From: a virus
Direction: 5' to 3' (one strand)
IMG/VR virus record: IMGVR_UViG_3300009184_000283
Coordinates: 1 to 20,372 of that record
DNA length: 20,372 nt
Positions 14,718 to 20,372 of the stretch are shown here, in pieces (within the stretch, counting starts at the first letter, position 1; each line of letters opens with the position of its first letter). The notes beneath the pieces are model-generated. The model did not search any database, was not told the DNA's origin, and was given only the letters and a program-made list of their open reading frames with translations. A program made the position numbers and the translations under genes.

Positions 14718-15035
14718 ATGGCCGTCCGCGACTTCGACCCAACCCAACTCTCGACCGACTTCGACGCGATCTTGTCGCAAGCCGGAATCACGTTCTCGTT
14801 TCTTGGCGCGAGCGTAACCGGCGTTTGGTCATCCTCGCGCGATGCGTTCGCCGACTTCGAGAATCAACGACGCGATGAATCGAAGTTCACGGTTTTTCTG
14901 ACCACGAGCCAAGTGAGCACGACGCCGGCGCAGACTCAGACGCTCGTGCGCAACGGCGTCACCTACTTTGTGGAGCAGGTGCGGTTCGATGCCGAGGGCA
15001 CCGGCGTCGAGATGGACGTTTGCAAGGTGATATGA
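14718..15035 (+). CDS. Head-tail connector / FII-like protein
   Basis: This 105-residue protein lies directly upstream of the gpZ-like gene, as the FII-type joiner does in lambda. It has an N-terminal helix (DFDPTQLSTDFDAILSQAG) and a beta-rich remainder (KFTVFLTTSQVSTTPAQTQT, then VRNGVTYFVEQVRFDAEGTG). This resembles small head-completion or adaptor proteins that close the head and bind the tail. Its stop overlaps the next start (TGA 15033-15035 with ATG 15032). The assignment rests on size, secondary structure and gene order; direct sequence similarity to lambda FII is not obvious to me. Confidence 0.7.
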   Translation: MAVRDFDPTQLSTDFDAILSQAGITFSFLGASVTGVWSSSRDAFADFENQRRDESKFTVFLTTSQVSTTPAQTQTLVRNGVTYFVEQVRFDAEGTGVEMDVCKVI

Positions 15036-15910
15036 ACTTTTCGGTCAAAGTGGACTCGAAGAAGCTGGAGTTTGCGCTGGCTCGGCTGGCCGATGCTGCG
15101 CGCGTGGAGCTGGGCCAAGTGATAAAACAGGAGGGTGGACTCGTCGCAAAAACGCTGATGCTGATCATCCCGCCGACTACCGGAAAATCGTCCGCAGGCT
15201 CTCCCGGCTCGGGCGGTATGAGCACGGCGGCAAAGCAACAGGGCGAGAGCGCAATCAAGGGCGATCTATTTGGCGGCAAGCGAACATCAAGCGCGCGCTA
15301 TTCTTCCGTCGGACTGTTTCAGCGCATAGGCTCATCGAGCCTCGTTCCGCCAAAGAACGGAATCAGCGAGACGGTCGGCGTTCGCCTAGGCTGGGAGCAG
15401 TCCAAGAAGATTCGCATCATGTCGCGATTCTGGAAACCCGCTGCATCGGTTTCCGAGATGTCGTCGTTCCATCGTCGTTACCGCAACGCGCGCGGGCGCA
15501 CCGGCAATGTTTCGCGCAGCGTCATCGGTCGCTGGCAAGTTCAAGACCAGATGTGGGTGCAAGACGCATCGGCGGATGCCTATTTCAACGTGTTGAAATC
15601 GCGCGTCGGCTGGAGCAAATCGGGATTCGCCGCGGCTGCGCTCGCTTGCGGCATTCGCGTTCCCGCGTGGATTCGCCGACACGCTTCCGCGTCTGGAACT
15701 ACTTCGTTCAACTTCGGGCGAAACCCTTACATCGTCGGGACTGCGACGAACACGAAGATTCCCGACATCAATCGTTACGTCGATAACGCGATGGCGATTC
15801 GCGTGAAGGTCACGCAGCAGAAGGTTGACCGCATCCTCGCGAACAAGGCCGTCAATCTGGGCTTCGCCAAAGTGGACGGCGCCGGGAAAATCGAATACAA
15901 AGAACCATGA
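15032..15910 (+). CDS. Minor tail protein, gpZ-like
   Basis: This 292-residue protein is placed between the connector and the tail terminator, where lambda encodes gpZ. The N-terminus (VDSKKLEFALARLADAARVE, then QVIKQEGGLVAKTLMLIIPP) is a helical region ending in a 'PPxTGK' turn that is common in gpZ/HK97-gp10-type tail completion proteins. The middle is basic and aromatic (RFWKPAASVSEMSSFHRRYR). The C-terminus is helical (RYVDNAMAIRVKVTQQKVDR). I start it at ATG 15032, which overlaps the upstream stop; an ATG-less extension to 15020 is not needed. Its stop overlaps the next start in ATGA. Function in tail completion is inferred from position and general pattern. Confidence 0.72.
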   Translation: MNFSVKVDSKKLEFALARLADAARVELGQVIKQEGGLVAKTLMLIIPPTTGKSSAGSPGSGGMSTAAKQQGESAIKGDLFGGKRTSSARYSSVGLFQRIGSSSLVPPKNGISETVGVRLGWEQSKKIRIMSRFWKPAASVSEMSSFHRRYRNARGRTGNVSRSVIGRWQVQDQMWVQDASADAYFNVLKSRVGWSKSGFAAAALACGIRVPAWIRRHASASGTTSFNFGRNPYIVGTATNTKIPDINRYVDNAMAIRVKVTQQKVDRILANKAVNLGFAKVDGAGKIEYKEP

Positions 15911-16338
15911 GCACTCGCACCGACATTCGCAACGCAATCGGGACCGCGCTGACCACGGCGGGCGTCGTCGTCACGGCCAATCTGATTCGCGGGCGAAACA
16001 ACACCATCGCGAGCGTCAGCTTTCCATCGGCTGCGGTCTACGCGATCAACGAGCAGATCGAGGTGCGCACCATGCCAATTGGCCGCGGCGAGCAGTTCCG
16101 CCAGCTCCAGGTCATGGTTGATTATTTCACGGCGCAGACCTCGGCTACCATCATCGACGATCTATTCGACACGGGCTCCGCCGCAGTTGAGGCCGCAATC
16201 TTGGCAGACCCGACCCTTGGCGGCGCGTGCAGGGATACGCATTTAACGTCCGTTGATTATGTGATCGAGCCTGACGAAGACAAACGCTGGGGCGTCGCTC
16301 GGCACACTTTCAACTGCATCTATTTAACCACCGAATAA
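15907..16338 (+). CDS. Tail terminator, gpU-like
   Basis: This is a 143-residue protein with the expected size and place for the tail terminator, which caps the growing tail tube and meets the head. It starts with an amphipathic helix (RTDIRNAIGTALTTAGVVVT). The beta-rich middle has EQFRQLQVMVDYFTAQ, like the 'rrlplavev' strand of gpU relatives. A helix (SAAVEAAILADPTLGGACRD) and a final strand pair (TLTSVDYVIEPDEDKRWGVA-type region ending in FNCIYLT) close it. The 'ADPTLGG...LTSVDY' phrase is typical of this family. Tail tube protein follows after a 1-nt gap (stop TAA 16336-16338, ATG 16340). Confidence 0.82.
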   Translation: MSTRTDIRNAIGTALTTAGVVVTANLIRGRNNTIASVSFPSAAVYAINEQIEVRTMPIGRGEQFRQLQVMVDYFTAQTSATIIDDLFDTGSAAVEAAILADPTLGGACRDTHLTSVDYVIEPDEDKRWGVARHTFNCIYLTTE

Positions 16339-16339
16339 T

Positions 16340-16726
16340 ATGGCCAACCAACTCGGACGCTCCGGCGTCGTCAAAATCTCCTCCACCACCATCGGCGAGT
16401 TGCGCAACTACTCGCTTTCTCACTCGTCTGACACCGTCGAAGATTCCGTCATCGGCGACACCTACCGCACGCGCCGCGGCACGATGAAGACGTGGAACGT
16501 GTCCGGCTCCGTTTACTGGGACCCGATTGACGCCGGCCAAGTGCTATGCTCCATCGGCTCATCCGTGACTGTGAACCTTTATCCGATGGGCATCACGGCG
16601 ACCTCGACTTACTACTCTGGCGGCGGCGTGGTCACGAAGTTCGACATCACCGCGGCTTTCGACGGCATGGTCGAAGGCTCGATCTCGGTCGAAGGCAACG
16701 GCGCGCTCTCGACTTTGACAGTCTGA
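16340..16726 (+). CDS. Major tail tube protein
   Basis: This 128-residue beta-rich protein lies between tail terminator and tail chaperone, the position of lambda gpV. Sequence features are a short N-terminal arm (NQLGRSGVVKISSTTIGELR), a middle with SDTVEDSVIGDTYRTRRGTM, then NVSGSVYWDPIDAGQ and KFDITAAFDGMVEGSISVEG. The 'VxxFDITAxFDGMVExSIxxxG' ending is typical of phage tail tube proteins. It should polymerise as stacked hexamers around the tape measure. There is no Ig-like C-terminal domain as in lambda gpV. Its stop overlaps a good Shine-Dalgarno (GAGGTG, 16725-16730) for the next gene. Confidence 0.85.
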   Translation: MANQLGRSGVVKISSTTIGELRNYSLSHSSDTVEDSVIGDTYRTRRGTMKTWNVSGSVYWDPIDAGQVLCSIGSSVTVNLYPMGITATSTYYSGGGVVTKFDITAAFDGMVEGSISVEGNGALSTLTV

Positions 16727-16734
16727 GGTGACGC

Positions 16735-17058
16735 ATGGACGCAATCGACCTTGTCAGAGAACACTTCGCATCGCTCGGCACCAAGAAAATCGAGGTGCCC
16801 GAGTGGAAGCTCACGGTTTACGCAACACCAGTCACGCTCTCGGAAAAGAATAAGCTCTACCGAAAGAGCCGAGAGAATGACATGGAGTTGCTCGTGGACA
16901 TTCTGATTCTCAAGGCGACGGATGCCGACGGAAAGAAGTTGTTCGAAGTCGATCACAAGCCGACGCTGCTGAACAAGGCTGACAGCAACGTCGTCGCGCG
17001 AGTCGCAAACGCAATCATCTCGACGGAGGCTCCCGCGGTTGAAGAGCTAAAAAACTGA
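16735..17058 (+). CDS. Tail assembly chaperone, gpG-like (zero-frame product)
   Basis: This 107-residue acidic/charged helical protein ends at TGA 17056-17058 directly after a slippery sequence. It is the short product of the gpG/gpGT chaperone pair that coats the tape measure and recruits tube protein. The pattern VPEWKLTVYATPVTLSEKNK, LVDILILKATDADGKKLFEV, VVARVANAI fits the family (the 'LxxATDADGxxLF' stretch is characteristic). A clear Shine-Dalgarno GAGGTG lies 5 nt before ATG 16735. The extended frameshift product is given as a separate entry. The tape measure follows, as expected. Confidence 0.88.
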   Translation: MDAIDLVREHFASLGTKKIEVPEWKLTVYATPVTLSEKNKLYRKSRENDMELLVDILILKATDADGKKLFEVDHKPTLLNKADSNVVARVANAIISTEAPAVEELKN

Positions 17059-17216
17059 TTCACGGCGGGGACGGTGCCGACTTCCTCGCCGTGTATGCGA
17101 TTGCAGATCGACTCGGCAAATTTGCGCACGAGGTCGCGGCGATGCCGGTGCAGGAATTGAACGGATGGCTCGCTTATATAGACCACCAGAACAAACTGAA
17201 CAAACCAAATGGCTAG
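16735..17216 (+). CDS. Tail assembly chaperone gpGT-like, made by -1 frameshift
   Basis: After decoding to AAC 17053-17055, a -1 slip on AAAAAAC (17049-17055) puts the ribosome in the frame starting CTG at 17055. That frame stays open to TAG 17214-17216 and adds 53 residues, for 160 in total. The extension reads LIHGGDGADFLAVYAIADRL, KFAHEVAAMPVQELNGWLAY and ends NKLNKPNG. It looks like a real T-domain: aromatic, helical and with normal composition, in a stretch (17059-17208) that otherwise holds no gene. The T domain binds the tape measure in lambda. The tape-measure ATG (17209) overlaps its last 8 bases. No independent start is needed. This is strong sequence evidence for programmed recoding; the efficiency is unknown. 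Confidence 0.85.
17049..17093 (+). promoter_or_regulatory. -1 programmed frameshift signal: slippery heptamer plus stem-loop
   Basis: The heptamer A AAA AAC (17049-17055) is in the zero-frame phase required for -1 slippage (X XXY YYZ). The spacer is TGATT (17056-17060, including the stop). A stem then forms between CACGGCGGGG (17061-17070) and CCTCGCCGTG (17084-17093): ten pairs including one G-U, with a 13-nt loop. Slippery site, short spacer and stable hairpin together form the standard stimulatory arrangement for tail-chaperone frameshifting. Confidence 0.85.
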
Positions 17217-18576
17217 CGCGACATTTCAACTTAGGGCGGTGGACGAGACGGCGCAGGCGTTTGCGAGCGTGCAGAACTCGCTCGGTAGGTTAGAGAAATC
17301 CGCGCAAGGACTTTCGAAGATTACCAAGCTTGCGTTCGGCGGTGAGGCTATACTCGGAACGCTGAACATGATGAAGCAGCGGCTCGACAATGTCGCTACC
17401 GCCGGCGAAGAAGTGGGGTTCAATGACGAGCAAATTCTGGCCGCGATGAAGATGCAAAATCTCGTCGAGGGAACGCTAAATACTTTAATGAAGCTGCCGC
17501 TGGCTCTTGCGCAAGTTGGCATCAGCATTGGCAACGCGTTCAGTCCATTAACCGAGGACGATATAAAGAAAAAGCTCGATGCTTTACGAGCGGACAAATT
17601 TAAGAAGGAGCTGGATGCGTCTCGCGCAACGCTGTCGGAATTAAACAAAGAATTTGACCAGATAGGAATGTCGCAGGAGAAACTTACCGAGGCGAAGAGG
17701 AATCTCGCTGCAACGCTTGGAGATGAACTCGCCGCGATGCGCGGAAAAGGTGATCCGGTCGCTACCGCCAAAAAGGATATCGAGCTGCAAAAGGTTGTTA
17801 ATGACCTGAAAAAGCAAGACACCACCGAGACGCAAAAACTGAACGATCTTGAGAAGCAGGCCGGTGCTCTTCGCACTCAAAATATGTCTCAAGGGCTGAA
17901 AGATATGCAGCTCAAACTTGCGGCCGACAAAGAGCGACTCAGCGCTCTAACATTCGGAGGCAGGGATGCTAACTCATTTGCCCTAAATATGCAGGCCGAG
18001 GAAAAGACCACGGCGCAGAAAATCAAAGACCAAGAGGAGATTATTAGGCTCCTGCCGCAAGTCGCAGCAGGAGAGGAAAAAATCAACGCGCTATTGAAGG
18101 AGCAGAACAGGCTCGCATACGATGCCGGAAGTATTCTCGCGTCCGGATTCGAGGACGCAATTTTCAGCGGTCAAAAACTAGGCGAAGTCATCAGATCGAT
18201 CGGCATGGATTTAGTGCGAATGGTATTTCAGCAGACCGTCAGCGGACCGCTTGCAGCCGGAATCAGCGGCGCGATCATAAAGGGTTTCGGCGCTCGCGCA
18301 ATGGGTGGTCCCGTAAGTGCAAATTCACCCTACGTCGTCGGCGAGAAAGGCCCCGAGCTTTTCGTTCCCGGTTCATCGGGCAGTATTGTGCCGAATGGCG
18401 CGATGGGCGGGGGCGGCGGAAAATCCGGCGCGGCCGTCAACGTCACATACAACATCGCATCCGGCGTTTCGCGCTCTGACCTCGTCCCGATCCTCGAACA
18501 AGAGCGCAAGCGGCTCAAGGCTGAGATTCCCGACATGGTGCGTCGCGGCGGCGCCTATCGCGCTGCGTTCGCCTAA
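17209..18576 (+). CDS. Tape measure protein (short)
   Basis: This 455-residue protein sets tail length and is probably ejected ahead of the DNA. It follows the gpG/gpGT pair and starts at ATG 17209 inside the T frame. The N-terminus (residues 1-60) is a helical coiled region, and a hydrophobic stretch lies near 95-112 (KLPLALAQVGISIGNAF). Residues 115-315 are a long charged coiled coil. The C-terminal part has a hydrophobic segment (about 330-358) and the familiar motif GARAMGGPVSANSPYVVGEK with GPELFVPG next (361-388), seen at the end of many tape measures. By the lambda ratio of about 1.5 angstrom per residue it predicts a tail of roughly 65-70 nm. The middle is visibly more A/T-rich and uses AGG and TTA codons more than the neighbours. 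Confidence 0.87.
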   Translation: MASATFQLRAVDETAQAFASVQNSLGRLEKSAQGLSKITKLAFGGEAILGTLNMMKQRLDNVATAGEEVGFNDEQILAAMKMQNLVEGTLNTLMKLPLALAQVGISIGNAFSPLTEDDIKKKLDALRADKFKKELDASRATLSELNKEFDQIGMSQEKLTEAKRNLAATLGDELAAMRGKGDPVATAKKDIELQKVVNDLKKQDTTETQKLNDLEKQAGALRTQNMSQGLKDMQLKLAADKERLSALTFGGRDANSFALNMQAEEKTTAQKIKDQEEIIRLLPQVAAGEEKINALLKEQNRLAYDAGSILASGFEDAIFSGQKLGEVIRSIGMDLVRMVFQQTVSGPLAAGISGAIIKGFGARAMGGPVSANSPYVVGEKGPELFVPGSSGSIVPNGAMGGGGGKSGAAVNVTYNIASGVSRSDLVPILEQERKRLKAEIPDMVRRGGAYRAAFA

Positions 18577-18587
18577 CGCTCAATCGC

Positions 18588-19169
18588 ATGGCTATCACAT
18601 ACCCGCTTTCCTCTCCGTCGCCGTTTCGCGCGAGTCGCTTGAGCTTCACCGGCGTCTCTGCGATCTCGCGAAATATGTCGCCGTTCACGATGCAGGTGCA
18701 GCAATACAATTGGCCGGGGCAGGCGTGGATTGGTTCGGTGGAATGCCCGCCGATGACTCGCGCCGATGCCGAAGCGGTCATCGCGTTCCTGTTGGCGGCG
18801 CAGCGCGGCACGTTCTACTTTCAAGATTACGCGAACACGACCAACCGCGGCGGCGTTACTGGCACGCTCACCGTCACGACCGCGACGGCCAACGGGACCA
18901 CGCTGACCTTCGGCGGCGCCACCGGCTCGTTCGCGCTCGGGGACTGGCTGCAAATCTCGACCTCGCTTTACAAGGTCATCCAGGTCAATTCGTCGTCATC
19001 CGTTGACGTGTTCCCAGCGCTGCGGTCGAGTTACGCGGCAAGCACGCCGATTACCTACGCGAACGCCAAGGGCGTGTTCCGATTGGCGTCAGCCTCGACC
19101 GAATGGTCAATCGACCTCGCCTCGATTTACGGAATTAACTTTTCCATCGTCGAGGACGTAGCAACATGA
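18588..19169 (+). CDS. Distal tail / minor tail protein (gpM position)
   Basis: This 193-residue beta-rich protein follows the tape measure where lambda encodes gpM. The N-terminal part (QVQQYNWPGQAWIGSVECPP, then a helix TRADAEAVIAFLLAAQRG) resembles the domain by which distal tail proteins form the ring under the tube. The middle (GGVTGTLTVTTATANGTTLT, then ALGDWLQISTSLYKVIQV) and end (VFPALRSSYAASTPITY, FRLASASTEWSIDL, GINFSIVED) form the 'aGDxIxI...lyxV...PxLR' pattern common to this phage family. It should link the tube to the tip complex. ATG 18588 has no clear Shine-Dalgarno; the stop overlaps the next start (ATGA). Confidence 0.78.
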   Translation: MAITYPLSSPSPFRASRLSFTGVSAISRNMSPFTMQVQQYNWPGQAWIGSVECPPMTRADAEAVIAFLLAAQRGTFYFQDYANTTNRGGVTGTLTVTTATANGTTLTFGGATGSFALGDWLQISTSLYKVIQVNSSSSVDVFPALRSSYAASTPITYANAKGVFRLASASTEWSIDLASIYGINFSIVEDVAT

Positions 19170-19819
19170 GCATAACAACCGCAGGCCGCACGATCTCGGC
19201 GGACATGGTGACGGAAGTCACGACCGCGCATCTCTCGCCGATTCTAATGGCGTCGCTTGATTTCTCGACTCCTCTCTACCTCTGGACGGGTTACGGCACG
19301 CTGACCTACAATGGCATTGGCTACCTCGGTCTTGGCACGCTTGGCACCATTTCTCCGGTGCAGGAGACGACGGACTTGGCTGCGCGAGGAATCACGATGC
19401 AGCTTTCGGGCGTGCCGACTGCGATGGTTTACGACGCGCTGACCGAGGACTATCAGGGCCGCGCGTGCTCGATCATGTTCGGCGCACTCTCGCCGACGGC
19501 GGGGCTTATTTCGTCGCCAATCACTGTTTTCTCCGGGCGCATGGATGTGATGCAAATCAGCGATGACGGGCAGTCGTCGCAAATCACGATGACGGCAGAG
19601 AACAAGCTCATCGACTTCAAGCGCACGCGGGAACAGCGATACACCGACGAAGACCAGCAAACGCTTTTCCCGACTTACGCCTCGATCACTTTGCCGGACC
19701 TCGGGCTTGAGTTTGTTAACGCCATCCAAGAAAAAACGATTTATTGGGGCAACCAGAACCACACAAACGGCACGGAATGGAACGGAGGAGGCGACACCAC
19801 TCCGCTAGGCAACGAGTAA
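19166..19819 (+). CDS. Tail tip protein, DUF2163-like (gpL position)
   Basis: This 217-residue beta-rich protein occupies the lambda gpL position. It carries the sequence pattern of DUF2163-type hub proteins found in siphophage and gene-transfer-agent tails: LSPILMASLDFSTPLYLWTG, then YNGIGYLGLGTLGTISPVQE, GITMQLSGVPTAMVYDAL, VFSGRMDVMQISDDGQSS and REQRYTDEDQQTLFP. The 'RYTxEDQQxxFP' phrase near the end is a family hallmark. No iron-sulfur Cys cluster like that of lambda gpL is present. The start overlaps the preceding stop and the stop overlaps the next start (TAATG at 19817-19821). It should form part of the tail tip with the next gene's product. Confidence 0.8.
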   Translation: MSITTAGRTISADMVTEVTTAHLSPILMASLDFSTPLYLWTGYGTLTYNGIGYLGLGTLGTISPVQETTDLAARGITMQLSGVPTAMVYDALTEDYQGRACSIMFGALSPTAGLISSPITVFSGRMDVMQISDDGQSSQITMTAENKLIDFKRTREQRYTDEDQQTLFPTYASITLPDLGLEFVNAIQEKTIYWGNQNHTNGTEWNGGGDTTPLGNE

Positions 19820-20238
19820 TGAAACGCGCTGCAAACTGGCCGACGCTGCTGACCGCCTTCATCGAGGAGCGGCGCGATGTTCCGTTTGCGTGGGGGCGTG
19901 CCGATTGCTGCCTATTTGCGGCCGACTGGGTGCGTCTGACTACTGATCTGGACCCCGCGGCTGATTTGCGCGGCAAATACGATTCTGCGCGGTCTGGCGC
20001 GCGCTTGCTGCGCAAGCTTGGTGGCGTTTGCGGAATACTTTCAGCGGTGGGCGAATCTTACGGAATGGTTGAAATCACTTCGGCGCAATGCTCGCGCGGT
20101 GATCTCGTCGTGCACGACACGGGGCGGGGAGACGCAATTGGGATTCAGCTCGGGAACTGCTCGGCTTTCGTAGGACGCGACGGACTGATCTTCGCCCCGG
20201 TGGCGACGCTCAACGGTGCGCGGTGCTGGCGAATCTAA
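19819..20238 (+). CDS. DUF6950/NlpC-P60-like tail tip protein (gpK position)
   Basis: This 139-residue protein begins NWPTLLTAFIEERRDVPFAW with GRADCCLFAADWV next (26-38), the typical opening of the DUF6950 phage family, which is related in pattern and position to the NlpC/P60 tail-tip peptidases (lambda gpK). Cys30 or Cys31 would be the nucleophile position. The later strand pair VVHDTGRGDAIGIQLGNCSA and GRDGLIFAPVATLNG lacks an obvious His at the usual second catalytic place. It may thus be structural or a degenerate peptidase. The start overlaps the upstream stop (TAATG). It stands in order M-L-K before the next tail gene. Confidence 0.78.
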   Translation: MKRAANWPTLLTAFIEERRDVPFAWGRADCCLFAADWVRLTTDLDPAADLRGKYDSARSGARLLRKLGGVCGILSAVGESYGMVEITSAQCSRGDLVVHDTGRGDAIGIQLGNCSAFVGRDGLIFAPVATLNGARCWRI

Positions 20239-20241
20239 AAC

Positions 20242-20372
20242 ATGGCCGAAACAGTCGCAATCTGGCTCATCACAACATTCGCCGCAGCGAATACGGCAGG
20301 AGTCGTAGTCGTCAGCATGGCGGCACTCCAAGCGGTCACTGCTGTCGTCTCGTTTATCGGCGTCATGGCCGC
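20242..20372 (+). CDS. 5' end of a further tail-tip/hub protein (partial)
   Basis: ATG 20242 opens a frame that runs off the right edge (43 residues seen). It starts MAETVAIWLITTFAAANTAG and continues with a long hydrophobic stretch (VVVVSMAALQAVTAVVSFIG). A hydrophobic N-terminal hairpin is common at the start of the gpI/gpJ-type tail assembly and central hub proteins that follow gpK in this gene order. Only 3 nt separate it from the previous stop. Position supports a tail-tip role, but identity cannot be fixed from this fragment. Confidence 0.6.
   Translation, partial: MAETVAIWLITTFAAANTAGVVVVSMAALQAVTAVVSFIGVMA

Noticed and set aside
1-20372. tRNA genes, rRNA, CRISPR array, insertion sequence, or origin
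   Set aside because: Nothing convincing was seen by eye on either strand.

Overview
This window is the late structural region of a double-stranded DNA tailed phage or prophage with a siphovirus (lambda-like) plan. All supported genes lie on the + strand. They are packed tightly, often with ATGA, TAATG or GTGA-type overlaps, and their order closely follows lambda A-W-B-(C/Nu3)-D-E-(FII)-Z-U-V-G/GT-H-M-L-K. No integrase, repressor, replication gene, tRNA or CRISPR array is present, so free phage and prophage cannot be told apart here. The host cannot be named. The DNA is GC-rich and a Gram-negative host is suggested by a lipobox/spanin-like gene and an ADP-heptose-type glycosyltransferase. Most starts lack a clear Shine-Dalgarno and sit in A-rich or CCATG/CCAATG contexts, which would fit a Verrucomicrobiota- or Bacteroidota-like host; this is inference only.

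Layout: 1-863 holds the end of an unknown gene, an attC-like (integron recombination site) inverted repeat, and two small unknown genes. 860-5084 is the packaging/portal block: GpA-type large terminase, gpW-like joiner, and a portal with an extra C-terminal domain. 5105-7374 is a host-contact module: a short coiled-coil protein and a 663-residue fibre-like protein whose N-termini are paralogous. 7384-9280 holds two tiny unknowns, a membrane-anchored S26 signal-peptidase-like protein with a Ser/His pair, a lipoprotein-like multi-TM protein (unimolecular spanin candidate) and a TM plus coiled-coil protein. 9315-11610 is the capsid block: prohead protease fused to scaffold, decoration protein, major capsid protein, then a strong intrinsic terminator. 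11688-14715 is an inserted sugar-modification cassette: a double-GT2/TPR glycosyltransferase, a SAM methyltransferase and a GT9-like protein. 14718-20372 is the tail block: connector, gpZ-like, tail terminator, tube, gpG/gpGT chaperone with a textbook -1 frameshift signal, a short tape measure, three tail-tip proteins and the start of a fourth.

The genes work together as follows. The prohead assembles on the scaffold with the portal, the protease matures it, the terminase fills it, and the decoration protein and joiners finish it. The tail is built in parallel on the tape measure with gpG/gpGT. The most unusual elements are the attC-like site, the glycan cassette placed directly behind the capsid terminator, the Ser/His signal-peptidase-like protein, and the portal fusion.
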